From Xiphydria camelus (taxonomy: Eukaryota; Arthropoda; Insecta; Hymenoptera; Xiphydriidae), in the NCBI GenBank assembly GCA_963678675.1, contig OY783196.1, positions 25,832,827-25,896,826 on the forward strand: DNA of 64,000 nucleotides. Direction: 5' to 3'. Position numbers and translations under genes: made by a program. Within the stretch, counting starts at the first letter, position 1; every line of letters begins with the position of its first letter. Below, piece after piece: positions 1 through 10,389 of the stretch. The notes beneath the pieces are model-generated. The model was not told where the DNA came from. It did not search any database and saw nothing but the letters and a program-made list of their open reading frames with translations.

Positions 1-621
1 GTTTTCTCTCGACAGGTCACGTTTGCCCGCTTTCGACTCGCTTTCTCTCTCTTTTTCTTTTCTAAATATAGTGCCGGGTGTACAGAGAGAAGAGCTTTCC
101 GCTTTTTCCTGGAAAATCAAGGTTACTCGGTTAATTCTCAGTCGGCCGGGGAGAACGATGTACGGGGTGGGTCGGCCGCGCGCGCGAAGTGGGCCGACAC
201 CCGCTACCCCCTCCGAGAAGGAGCGATCGAGATTGTCCATCCGGCGAATCCGACTCTCGGAGCCGAGTCCTCCCGTACATTTCGTCCTCGGTCATTTTAG
301 TCTCGTATTTGTTTGTTTACCGAAGCTACCAACGGATCAGCTCTATCTACGGTGCGGTTACGTGAGATTCTCCGCAGTGCACCCCTCGCCTCGCATCCCA
401 CGTGATCTTCTTTTCTCTCCAGTCGTGTTCCCCGCAGCTGAATAATTTTTCGAAGTCGCGCATCGAGACGACCTCCGCGTCTTGCAGGAGATACTCCCTC
501 GTTCGTACCGCCGCATGATTTTATTCATCTCTCGAGAAAGAATCGCGGAGAATTTCATCCCAAATCTATATCTCATCGCGAGGTGTATCCCGTGACAATT
601 GGAACCGATTAAATCACGAAT
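1..621. other. non-coding stretch, nothing identified
   Basis: CpG-rich sequence with pyrimidine runs near its left edge. Open frames exist on both strands, but they are rich in Arg, Ser and Pro, lack splice or start context, and overlap each other. I see no exon, RNA gene or repeat that I can support. Confidence 0.5.
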
Positions 622-911
622 AACTTTCGATCCGGCCGATACGTGACACTGAAATTGACAATTACTACTTCCTCGTATCGAACGCTACAAGAGAACGGAT
701 CGCGTAATAGCGGAACGATAATTTGACGAGTTATTATCCGCCGCTCTTGGGAAAAGAAAAAAAAAACGAAACTTTCGATCTGGCCGATACGTGACATTGA
801 AATTGACAATTACTACTTCCTCGTATCGAACGCTATAAGAGAGCGTGATAACGGAACGTTAATTTGACGAGTTATTATCGCCACTCTTGGGAACAGCAAA
901 AAAACGAAACT
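622..911. repeat. tandem duplication, two units of about 147 bp
   Basis: Two adjacent direct copies, 622-768 and 769 to about 911. Each begins AACTTTCGATC and runs through the same order of words (GGCCGATACGTGACA, TGAAATTGACAATTACTAC, TCCTCGTATCGAACGCTA, TTTGACGAGTTATTAT, CTCTTGGGAA). They differ by scattered substitutions and small indels, for example GAGAACGGATCGCGTAATAG in unit 1 against GAGAGCGTGATAA in unit 2. An A-rich run joins the units. No coding function is apparent. Confidence 0.85.
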
Positions 912-2281
912 TACAACCCACTCTCTACTTCTCACGACCCCGCAATCGTACCTACCCGCGGAGTCGTTACGCGATGAGAGTGGCGATATTTCGAGCGAAT
1001 TCTCAATGCGACCGCGCTTGCAATTCTCGCGAGAGAGCGACGCTTCTCGTTACCGCGCTCTCCAGCTCGCGGAAGGAATAAAGCGTGGACGCGAGACTGG
1101 TTTACCGAGAAAAATCACGGCGAGGCGGGAGTGCAATGCAGATGGGTATGGTACGTCGTCGCGTACGGTGTTAGACGGGATGTGAGTTCGCATATGTATA
1201 GATATATATAGGTATATATAAAGGTGTTTCTATACGCGAATGAAACTACTTTGTTGCGTATCTGTCTCTCCGCTCAAAGGTGTGAGTAATGCGAGAGTAT
1301 GAAAGCAAACTATACGTGTGATATATAATGTGCGACATAGTATAGGTACATCTCGCTAGCTGCTCTAGATCGCATAGCGGTTAAGAGATATGTTACGTCA
1401 TTATGTATATATACGAATGAACGAATGCGAATGTAAGTATACGGAATGTAAGTAGATAGACAAGGTAGAAAAACAGTGTATATATGATATATACCTAGTA
1501 CATACGTAGCACGACCAAATATAAACAATCAGGATGCTCTTCGCCGACTGGTAGCATCTTTCTAGATCTAGAAATGCTGGCCACGTACTTTTATATACAC
1601 TACGTGCTCTAGGAGGAGTGCGAGGGAAGGGGGGGGGGGAGGAGGTTCTCGGGCACGGAGTTCCGTCCGCGAGGAGACGAAATTTCGCGCAAATCGTCCG
1701 CCCCTCCGCGGTTTTCTCCGCAATCTGTTTTCTCCCATCGCGAAGAATCGCGGCAATCGAGGCTCGTCGTCGACCGACGCGCGAGAGGACATCTCTCCAA
1801 AGAGGCGCGATATCGCCGGGAGACGCGAACCGCGGAGGCGCGAGGCGATTGTCGCGAGAGAAACGGCTGTAATGGGAGACTCGCGTGCCGAGATCGATCT
1901 GCAGGCGCGGCTCGACGGATGGGGATTGATGGGGCGGGGGTCGGGAAAAATAGAGGGAAAGGAGTAAAGATAATGGAGAAAGAGAGAGAGAGGGGGGGGG
2001 GAGGAATAAGAGAGGAGAGTGAAAAAATAATGAAGACTTCAGATCTACTGCTAAGACATCGAGACTGCTTTCCTTAAGAGACAAGATCATCTAAGTTGTG
2101 CTACTGGTTCCGATCGCTCTTACTTCCACATCGCACTTTGTTTCTAGGACACCCTCTCGCACCTGCACAGGGGGTGCGCAGATCCGTCTTGCTCCGCGCG
2201 ATATCGAGGGAGGCCCCGGCGCGTCTCGCATCCCCCCTTAAACGAAACTCCCGAGGCGTCGCTATTTCGCTTCGCTCCATT

Positions 2282-2300
2282 CCCCCCCCCCCCCCCCCCC
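2282..2300 (+). repeat. poly-C tract, 19 bp
   Basis: Uninterrupted C run; its complement is a G run that could form a quadruplex. One of six G or C homopolymers of 16 bp or more in this window. Confidence 0.95.
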
Positions 2301-2505
2301 GTCTTTCGGGCAGAAGAAATTGGAACGTTTATTCCGATCGGGAGCGCGCCTCGCTGCTGGCGAACGCGTAGGTATACCGATCGCGATCGATTCCCTAATT
2401 TCCGAGAGGAGAGCCGTACGGAGGTTTGCCCTTCGAAAACCCCTCTTCGATCGGTAGGAATACCACCCTTCGACTTCTGACGACGCGATGTGTGTTACTC
2501 TTCCT

Positions 2506-2523
2506 CCCCCCCCCCCCCCCCCC
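2506..2523 (+). repeat. poly-C tract, 18 bp
   Basis: Uninterrupted C run about 200 bp after a similar one. Exact length is likely to be polymorphic or poorly sequenced. Confidence 0.95.
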
Positions 2524-3094
2524 GTTCGTGGAAAATCGGCAATGACGATTAGCCGCGAAACGCGCGTCCATTCGGTATTTCTTACGGGCGATATAAAAGC
2601 GCATTACCGCCCTTAAAGCTCCCCGAATTAGGTGTAATGTTCGGATAATCGAACCGCCGAAATGCCGCGCGCGGGAGCAAAGCGTCCGCTCGATACGCGG
2701 GAGACCCGCGCGCGGGCAACAAATGCGCGAAACGATATACGGTCGTTACGTCCCGAATGCGCGTACGTTGTTTGGGATAAGCCGGGAGCGCGGCCGAGGG
2801 TACCCCGATCGATCAATCGGCTCCCCGTTATTGCCGGCGTCGTTTGTAAACGTCACTAATTGGCTGTTCAACGATTCAAACATTCGACCCGACAGGACGG
2901 AATCGCGGGCACAGGCGCTGTTTTAATGCGAATTCGATTAGAATAGCGAGCGCGGATAAGGAAGGGTGAGGGGGTGGGGGGGTTTGTTGCCAAGCCCGTT
3001 TCGCCGGAGCATATAGGAGAACTGCTACCTGCTCGAATGTAAGTGGGTGCTTAACGAGGCTGCACGCATTCCCTCTCCCGACCGTCGAAATCTC

Positions 3095-3740
3095 CACACT
3101 GCGAGAGAAATAATTGCTAGTGTCAACAAAATGTCTTCGATCAAGAATATATGAGGAGCAGAGTATCAAAAAGCAGTTTGTCCATGTTGGCATTTTTTCA
3201 GGAGAGGCCAAAAATGGCCCTTCTTTTAGGAAATAACATTAAGCTTTCAAACTTATGCAAGAAATTACAAAAAAAAAAATTTTTTTTTTTTTTTCAGGAG
3301 ACCAAAAACTGCCCTTCCATTGGTTAATAACATTAAGCTTTCAAACTTATGCAAGAAATTACACAAAAAAAATATTTTTTCGAAATTTCTTGCATAAGTT
3401 TGAGAGCTTAATGTTATTTCCTAAAAAAAAGTGCAGTTTTTGGTCTCTCCTGAAAAAATGCTTATATGGACAAACTGCTTTTTGAAAGTCTGCTCCTTAT
3501 ATGATGTTAAACATTTTTAAGAATAGAGATTCTTTGTCGAAAAGTAGGTATATATTCGTGACTGAAGCACACCTTCGTTAAGACAGGAAATTCTTTTTGC
3601 GTGAAAAAAACAATTACTCGAGCCTTTCAAAATATGTTCTCGCATGAAGAAAACCCTAGCTTGATTTTGGAATTACATATCTAATATTTTTGATCAAAGA
3701 ACAAATTTTGTTGACACTAGCAATTATTTCTCTCGGTGCA
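3095..3740 (+). mobile_element. family D non-autonomous DNA transposon, copy D1, interrupted
   Basis: Outer ends match the shared terminus: CACACTGCGAGAGAAATAAT at the left and AATTATTTCTCTCGGTG at the right, with the subterminal words TTGCTAGTGTCAACAAA and TTTGTTGACACTAGCAA as inverted repeats. The right part (about 3504-3740) aligns by eye, in the same orientation, with D copies at 52.0 and 57.6 kb through landmarks such as TTTTTAAGAA, TTCTTTTTGCGTGAAAAAAA, TTACTCGAGCCT and GAAGAAAACC. A separate palindrome is inserted at 3154-3497. No coding capacity; a MITE-like element. Confidence 0.8.
3154..3497. mobile_element. 344-bp palindromic MITE inserted in D1, TATATG duplication
   Basis: Terminal inverted repeats AGGAGCAGAGTATCAAAAAG and CTTTTTGAAAGTCTGCTCCT, continuing inward as CAGTTTGTCCAT / ATGGACAAACTG. 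It is flanked by a direct 6-bp repeat TATATG at 3148-3153 and 3498-3503. Because TATATG is not its own reverse complement, this supports a true target duplication. Deeper arm words such as ATAACATTAAGC and CTTATGCAAGAAATTAC occur twice in the left half and once inverted in the right, so the left arm carries an internal duplication around an A/T homopolymer at about 3268-3294. No coding potential. Confidence 0.8.
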
Positions 3741-5339
3741 GGGACATTCGATTCCGAAGAAGCGTCCGCTGTAATGAATCGGGAACTCGTGAAGGTCGCG
3801 TTTGGAATTATCGAAAGAGGACTTCGCGCGACACAGGGGTTGGGGGGGGGGGGGAGGTTTCTTCCGCGCAGCTGAGGACCACCGGGTTGTCTGGTCGAGG
3901 ACCCTCCGCGCGGCGCGACATTCGTCCGCGCGAAACGACGTTACCCGGCAATCCGTGCGCGAGTATCGGCAACGAGGGACGAACACGCGCCTTTTTCCCT
4001 CCCCCTTTACCGCATGGTTGAGAATCACGGCACGGGAGGGAGTGTCTCCGCGCGCGCGGTGATGCGACGTCACGATCCACCGACAGACGCACCCCTCCGA
4101 CCGCAAACTTTTCCAATCCTCCGGCCCGATGGACGCATTACGTATTCGTTTAACGCGCGATACCCGAAATCGAAAGGGCCGAGCGACGGCGCGACGCGCG
4201 TTTGAGAACTGCCGGGCGCGCCGCTCTCCTCGCGTCCGCGCCACGTCCTGGAGCGAGAATTGTCTCCCGTTGAATTCGTCGCGACATTGAGAACCGCTGA
4301 GGGAGGCAGTCGCTGTCTCGCCGCTCCTACCCGTCGTCCCGTTTTCAAACTTTTCTATTCTTCCGCCCCCTCTCTTTCCGACGCGCATTCGTTTAGCGAT
4401 CACGAGGTTCTCAGAACGCGGGTTCACTGTGTGTACGCGTATGCGTGTACTCGCATCCCGGGGCGAAGGAACGGCTGAGAGCCACCGTCGTTAATATCAT
4501 TCCATATCTCGAGCCTGGACGCGCGCGCTCGTCCAGTCGCAAGTTAAGCTTCCCGCCGTTATCTTTTTACCTCGAGTTGTATAATACAATCTGCCGCCCC
4601 CTCGAGACTTTTTCATTTGCACTCGCGGGAGAGAAAGGAGGAGAGGAAAAGAAGGGAGGTCCCTTCGAAGAAAACCTTAAAAAAAACCCCGCGTGGAAAC
4701 TTCGCGGCTGCCGCGCAGCGACGGTTGAGCACCGCCGAAGAGCGTCTGATCTCATACTACCGTCATCCCCTTTCAACCTTCCCTCTCAAACAGTTTCATC
4801 CCCTCCGTCTTCTCCACTTTACGCTCTTTCTCTTCCCCGCCCCGGGAAGAAACACGATGCGAGGAGCGTCGAGCAGAGGTAGAAGACGTATTGTAGGTTG
4901 TTCGCATAACTACCCTCCCGCTCCACCCCGCCCACCTACAGATAAACCCATGATTCCATCGCGCCCCCGTCGGAACTTCTCTCTCGCTCACGCGATGGTC
5001 AATAACCTCGAGGGAATTCCTTCGAACGGCACCGTAATCATCGTGTTCCAATTAAGGAACACCTAACGCAGCCAAGCGATGATCGAGAGAGGAGAGTTCC
5101 CTTTAAATTTCTTCTGGCAGAGAAGAAGCTATCAAGCGCGGGCGGCGGAGCGACTTTTATTCTTCAGGGGGAAATCAGGTCAGGGCCGGCAGGACGGAGG
5201 CGATCGAGGAACTTGGTGCTCGTCCAAGCGTACGCGTTTTGTACTCCTCCAGCATTTGTAATTAATCGTGGGACAGGGGCTGCAAGGAAGGAATGACTGG
5301 AGATTGGAAACGGTAATAAGACGATTGTCGCGCGTAGAT
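3741..5339. other. CpG-rich non-coding stretch, nothing identified
   Basis: High-CpG sequence with a G run at 3842-3852 and purine-rich patches around 4630-4660. Frames of up to about 236 codons are open, but they are Arg/Ser/Pro-rich and occur on both strands over the same bases. No splice-bounded or starred exon could be supported. Confidence 0.45.
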
Positions 5340-5559
5340 ACACTGAGAACAAATTTCATCAATTTAACCAAAATCGTGGGAGACGATGACCGAACTTTTT
5401 GATGCATTGGGGATCTTCCATCTGTATAGTTACATCGACCACTTGTCGATTAGAATAACTAAATATTCAGTTCGACTGACCAGTATTTCGATTAGAATAA
5501 CTAAACGCGTTTAGTTAGATGCGTTTTATCATATCAACCTAACTATTTTTCTCAAAGTA
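5340..5559 (-). mobile_element. family A MITE, copy A1
   Basis: Ends CACTGAGAAC and TTTTTCTCAAAGT. The interior reads in the minus orientation of the family: TTAACCAAAATC, GGAGACGATGACC, GATCTTCCATCTG, GAATAACTAAACGCGTTTAG, GATGCGTTTTATCAT, CAACCTAACTATTTTTCTCA. Moderately diverged from the other copies. No coding capacity. Confidence 0.85.
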
Positions 5560-6010
5560 GGTACAATCTACATTTCTATCGGTATTACCAAATCAGAGTA
5601 TTAAATTATCGCCAACGTCTGCAGCAAAAGTCGTAGCCAATATCTTCTTCTGTAATAAAAACTCAGATCGATACTATATACGACGTCGTATAGCGCTTCA
5701 TTCGTTAGCCCTTCCAAAATTTTACTCAAATTCGTCACCGAAAATATTTCTACTCAGCGAGATACCCTTAGTACTAAATCCCACCCGTAAAAGATTATTC
5801 GGGCAACCGCGAGTCCCGCGGCGATCGATACCGTACAGTTGCAACGCACGTTTCACTCGATTATTAATGAAGTCGTTATACCCGCGTTATGCCAATACGA
5901 TTATACAGGTTTCTCGATATTTCATTCACCTTTAGTGGCGGGTAATAACTTGACATATACGACCGTTAGTACTCGCACCGGAACCAAGCAGACGGTAATG
6001 CGGTACCTAA
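5560..6010. other. AT-richer non-coding stretch
   Basis: Between a MITE and the large inverted-repeat element. No open frame of note, no repeat recognised elsewhere in the window. Confidence 0.4.
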
Positions 6011-6084
6011 AGGTGCCGGTAAACACGCGGGGTTCGGCGAGTCCCGAGCAATGCTCGCCGATGTCAACGAGGCTTTAAGCGAAA

Positions 6085-6270
6085 GCTCGGCGAATGCCGC
6101 GTGTGTACACGGGTTGCTCGCTGTTTGCCGATGGCCAAATGTATTGTTCGCTTGGTTCCCGTTATCAAACAGGGTGGGTAGACACTCGGTACTCGGCGAA
6201 CACCGAGCGACTGCTCGGCGAATCCCGAGTGTGTACACGGGTTGCTCGCTACTCGCCGATGGCCGAATGT
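6085..6270 (+). repeat. two ~57-bp subterminal direct repeats
   Basis: Units 6085-6141 and 6213-6270 both run GCTCGGCGAAT, then GTGTGTACACGGGTTGCTCG, then CGCCGATGGCC or TGCCGATGGCC, then AATGT. A shorter related motif (GCTCGG, CGCCAAAATCCGAATGTTCG) recurs inverted near the right terminus around 8010-8035. In many DNA transposons, subterminal repeats of this kind are transposase-binding sites; here that is inference. Confidence 0.7.
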
Positions 6271-6879
6271 CGTGCTCGTCCAAGTATTCGCCGTTCCCGT
6301 AGTTTGTCGGTCTTTCGTGGCACATCAAAGGAGACGAGCAGTCGTAAACACACCCCACTTCATTATAATCGCCAATCTAGAGTTAATCCCACCGTCGGTC
6401 ACAATAACAAGGCAGGCGGTCTGTATCCGCGAATCTAGACTACTAATGAGTTCGCAGTCCCCCACCTTTCCCGAGTCGGACGAATGGTAATGAACCGTTT
6501 CTCGCAATACCCATTCAAATAGATACTGCTATTGATGATACAGCATTGATTTTTTAAAAAGTTGGAGCATACGTGCAGAGAAATTGAACAGGTTGCAGTT
6601 TGTTTTGAGAAGAAAAAAAATCTTTGCAGTCGGCCGGGATTTTGGTTGAAGGACTTGATATAACAATTTTCTTCAGTTTCGTTCCTTTCGATCATATGCA
6701 GTGCGGGTCATTCCATACCAAATCGGACACTTTTTGGAGTAACATTTCGGATTTTGCTCAAATTTGGATATATTGTAGTCTTTGTCGATGTTTAACCGTA
6801 TCTCGAAGAATTTTTCAAAATTTTGAAAATTGTTGGTTTTACAGCCACTTGAAAAATAACGCTGCTTTTTTTTCATTAA

Positions 6880-7544
6880 ATTATAATTATCAAACCGGTT
6901 GTCGGCTGAGAATAATCTTTTGGGTACTAAAAGTGAAAGAGTTGAAAAACCAGAGAAAAATTGCATCGACCAAAAGAAAAATTTTTTAATAATTTTATTT
7001 GCACTTGATTTAAACAAATGACGTATTTTCATAGCTGGCCACTTTTTAAAAATCTGAAAAAAAGCAAGCATATACTTTGATATCCTCTCCTTAACGACAA
7101 ACAAACAAAAATAACGACACTTTAAAATTGACGACACAAAAATTAATTGAAGTTGACGCCGCGTCGGAATTGGCACGTCGGCCCCGCCACCAGCCAACGG
7201 TCGGTGGGTTCGACTGGCTTGGCGACACGCTAGCGGTGGGGCCGACGCGGCGAGGCCGACGCGGCGTCAACTTCAATTAATTTTTGTGTCGTCAATTTTA
7301 AAGTGTCGTTATTTTTGTTTATTTGTCGTTAAAGAGAGGATATCAAAGTATATGCTTGCTTTTTTTCAGATTTTTAAAAAGTGGCCAGCTATGAAAATAC
7401 GTCATTTGTTTAAATCAATTGCAAATAAAATTATTTAAAAAAGTTTTTTTTTGATCGATGCAATTTTTCTCTGATTTTTCAACTCTTTCACTTTTAGTAT
7501 CCAGAAGATTATTCTCAGCCGACAACCGGTTTGATAATTATAAT
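6880..7544. repeat. long palindrome, ~290-bp arms with ~85-bp loop
   Basis: Left arm about 6880-7170 (ATTATAATTATCAAACCGG through GTTGACGCCGCGTCGG) and right arm about 7255-7544 (CCGACGCGGCGTCAAC through CCGGTTTGATAATTATAAT) are near-perfect reverse complements. The match includes the CTGGCCACTTTTTAAAAA and AGCAAGCATATACTTTGATA blocks. The loop is GC-rich (about 7171-7254). Just left, at about 6706, GGGTCATTCCATACCAAATC may be the end of a separate inserted element. Confidence 0.85.
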
Positions 7545-8110
7545 CCTCTTCAAGGAAAGATTGACGGGGCTGCAAGCTCAATAACAGCCTAGATTCATCG
7601 AAACATACCACTCGTCTCGCCATTGCGACGGATGGCGGGATTAACTCTAAATTTAATTATCGCGATAATAATGAACGGTAAGAACCGATATAGACGTCCG
7701 CTTAAGGTGCGATGGAACACTGCTATTATAAAAGTTGAAAAAATGTACTTGTAATATTACATCGATGCGTATGGGAATAACGTTCAGTTATAACTAAAGA
7801 AGCACTGTGTAAACGCTGCATCCGAAGTATTCGTTCAGGATGCTCTCTCGACTTTTGCAAATAACTCCCAAACTCACATGCATTTTAAGAACATTGAAGA
7901 AGTTTGCATTTATTTATAAGCCTCAGGTAAGAACCGACCTTCCGAGTTCAGACTACTCGGTCTTCGCCGGGTAGAGCTGTCCCTCGGTGGTCACCGAGCG
8001 GTCGCTCGGTATTCGCCAAAATCCGAATGTTCGGGCTCGACCTTAAAGCCTCGTTGACATCGGCGAGCATTGCTCGGGACTCGCCGAACCCCGCGTGTTT
8101 ACCGGCACCT

Positions 8111-9039
8111 TAACGCGGCGCCCGCTGGCACAACGCCATCGGGACATTTCCATGCATCGATCGCGCGGGCGCGCCGATTCAGGGACAACCCCAGACCTGG
8201 CGCAAGCGACGAGGAAACGGAAGGGACGCGTGCGTCGGGGGGGTCCCGTTACGAAACGCGCGTGTAGGAAGCCGATGGAAATTCCGGGAGCACTTTCCCC
8301 CACGCCGGGGCGACGGCACACGGTGGAGCCATCTGTGAGGGTTGGCGGGAACTCTGTCTTAAAAATCATCCTCCAGATCAATACTCGACGCGGCCAGACA
8401 GAGCCAGCAAAATGCGAGAGGGTGCGCCCCGGGGGGCCGTCTTTTAATCTTCCGCTCCGTGCAGTTCGCCATGCATGTGCGCACCCCCTCCGTCCGCGGA
8501 TCGAACGCGATTCGAATCATCGTTTCGCGTCTCCGATTTCCAGCGGAGCGAAGAATCGACACGGCGCGAGCGCGATCGAAATTTGAAATTTTTATTTTGG
8601 CGAGCTGCATTGATCGGCGGCGGCGAGCGCGGCGCCGAATGCGAGCGTCAGAGTTGGCCCTCGAGCTTGCATATACGGATCAGGGGCCAACTCGAACACA
8701 CCCCATCGTGGCTTCACGCCATTTTTCACGTACCCCGAATTTACCCAACGGTCTCTTAAATTCCGCTCGACTAGAGTTCCGGTGGTTGCGCGCGAACGAG
8801 TCTGAATTTTCGCCGAAAAACGAAGGCGGAGAACGATTGTCTATAATCGCGGAAACATCGCGAAATTCGAGCTCAGCCGAGCGAATGATCAATTCAATCG
8901 CGGAACGAGGGGACAATTCGATAACGCTCGATCGCGCGCGCCTGTCGACCATCTCGACTCCGCGAGAGATTAGCATCCACCGCGTGCTCTTTCTCGATTT
9001 CGAAACAATCGCCCCTTCCCGGATCAGGGGTGGGTCACG
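8111..9039. other. CpG-rich non-coding stretch, nothing identified
   Basis: High-CpG DNA with overlapping open frames on both strands, all rich in Arg and Ser. No start, splice pair or conserved motif supports a gene. Confidence 0.45.
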
Positions 9040-9217
9040 TACACTGAGAAAATAAGTACGGTAGATTTGACTAAATATCATAATTTGATTACGGCTTGTT
9101 TTCGTCAAACAATTTCGAATCATTGCAACCAAATTATTTCATTCGAGTAACTCGATCGGCGTTCCCCCGCCCTTGACCGCCAGTTTAATCAAATCTACTA
9201 TTTTTTGTTCTGTGTAC
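9040..9217 (+). mobile_element. family C MITE, copy C1
   Basis: Ends ACACTGAGAAAATAAGTA and ATTTTTTGTTCTGTGTA. Inner landmarks shared with C3 at 39.1 kb: TAGATTTGACTAAAT, CTTGTTTTCGTCAAACAATT, CAACCAAATTATT, CGTTCCCCCGCCC and TTAATCAAATCTACTATTTT. About 178 bp, non-coding. Confidence 0.85.
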
Positions 9218-10389
9218 CTACGACGCTGCGGAGATGCGGAGGAGAGCAGCGAAAGGGGATGAAAATGTGTAAGTGTGGTAAACGACGACGAGCCAGCACC
9301 CGGCGTTCGCACAGAAGCGCGCTTCGTCGGATACGCGCGTCGATTTAAAAAATTAAAAACTGCATTTTTCATGAGGCTGAAGGCGAAGGGCGGAGAGCTC
9401 GAAGCGTTGCTGAAGTTTCGCCGAGGATGGGATTTCGTTTCCGGGCTTCCCTCGCGTTTTATCGAGGATGATTTAATTGACTACCGAGTCGATCGACCCT
9501 CCCCCTCCCCCTCCCGCGCCATCATTAAATCGCGGGTGATCGTCTTGCACGGGGAAGCCTGTAAAATGCCGCCGCACGGAGCACAGCCGAGGAAGACCCG
9601 CGCGTTCGGGTCATGCGTTGGCTTACGCGAAACCTTGGAACCGCTTCAGAACCCCTCTATGGCTCCTAACTATATAATTCAATTTAAACGTTCCCCTCTC
9701 CCCCTTTTCGTACTCTACTTCCGCCACTTCGACGCCCGTCCCTTCCCACCCTCAGCGGCGGCTTCTGTGGCACCCCGCCGCGGAATCTCTTTCACTTTTC
9801 ACCCGGATCGCGACTTCCCGCGGTGCGCAAAGCTCTTATCTTTCGGGCACAAACAGCACACCGCACGGATAACGCGCGTTGACCGTTCATCCCGCGTTCG
9901 ATTTCACCCTCCTTCCGTCCGGAGAAGCGTTACAAAATCGATTCGCGCGCGTGTCAAAGACGCAGCGAACGTCGCGCGGCTCCTGTGCGCACGGACGTTT
10001 GATCTCGCGCCACCCATACTCCCGCGCGTTCTCGACTTTGAAGAAAAAAAAAATTCCGAAAAGCGAAGCAACGTTTTCACGGCCTCACACCCACGTCGTC
10101 TCCCACATCGCGCGCTCGCCTTGGCTTCCTCCCGATTACGCGTTTCATTTTTAAAACGGGAGAAAAGCCCATTTCCACACCCGGGGGAGTTCGCCCGACC
10201 ACCCTCCGCCGGTGAGGGATGGAAGGAGCGGCGCGAGGGGCGAGAATCGCGAGAGAGAGGAGGTCGGTAGGCTCGCCGCGGCTCGGGAAGTATTCGTTTA
10301 CGGATCTTAACGAGTTTTGGCGTCATCCCCGCGGAATGCCGAAAGTTCGGAAAAACGAATCTATCGGGTCGGGCTGATTGTATAGTCAA
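9218..10389. other. CpG-rich stretch with a long, probably spurious open frame
   Basis: Contains a 331-codon plus-strand frame (9275-10270). Its translation is dominated by Arg, Ser and Pro, shows no hydrophobic core, domain motif or transmembrane run, and overlaps a 161-codon frame on the other strand. High CpG removes TAA/TAG/TGA stops by chance. I do not call it a gene. Confidence 0.5.

Larger units (their letters stand above)
912..3094. other. CpG-rich non-coding stretch with TA-rich and poly-C tracts
   Basis: No supported gene. A TA-rich simple-sequence patch lies around 1195-1225 and again around 1400-1510. Two long C runs occur at 2282-2300 (19 C) and 2506-2523 (18 C). Shorter G runs lie near 1630-1640 and 1993-2000. 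Open frames on the two strands overlap one another and are dominated by Arg, Ser and Pro, which is expected of CpG-rich DNA. Confidence 0.5.
6011..8110. mobile_element. 2.1-kb element with perfect 68-bp terminal inverted repeats
   Basis: Bases 6011-6078 (starting AGGTGCCGGTAAACACGCGG) are, by direct reading, the exact reverse complement of 8043-8110. The flanking triplets are TAA on the left (6008-6010) and TAA on the right (8111-8113). That is consistent with a 3-bp TWA target duplication as made by PIF/Harbinger elements, though three bases are weak evidence. Inside are two ~57-bp direct repeats near the left end, a second pair of inverted blocks (about 6358-6400 and 7620-7665, sharing AGAGTTAATCCC) and a further long palindrome (6880-7544). 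No transposase-like frame is visible, so it is non-autonomous or a composite. Confidence 0.85.

Noticed and set aside
9275..10270. 331-codon plus-strand open frame, the longest in the window
   Set aside because: Composition is dominated by Arg, Ser and Pro, there is no domain or membrane pattern, and a long frame lies opposite. CpG-rich DNA lacks stop codons by chance.
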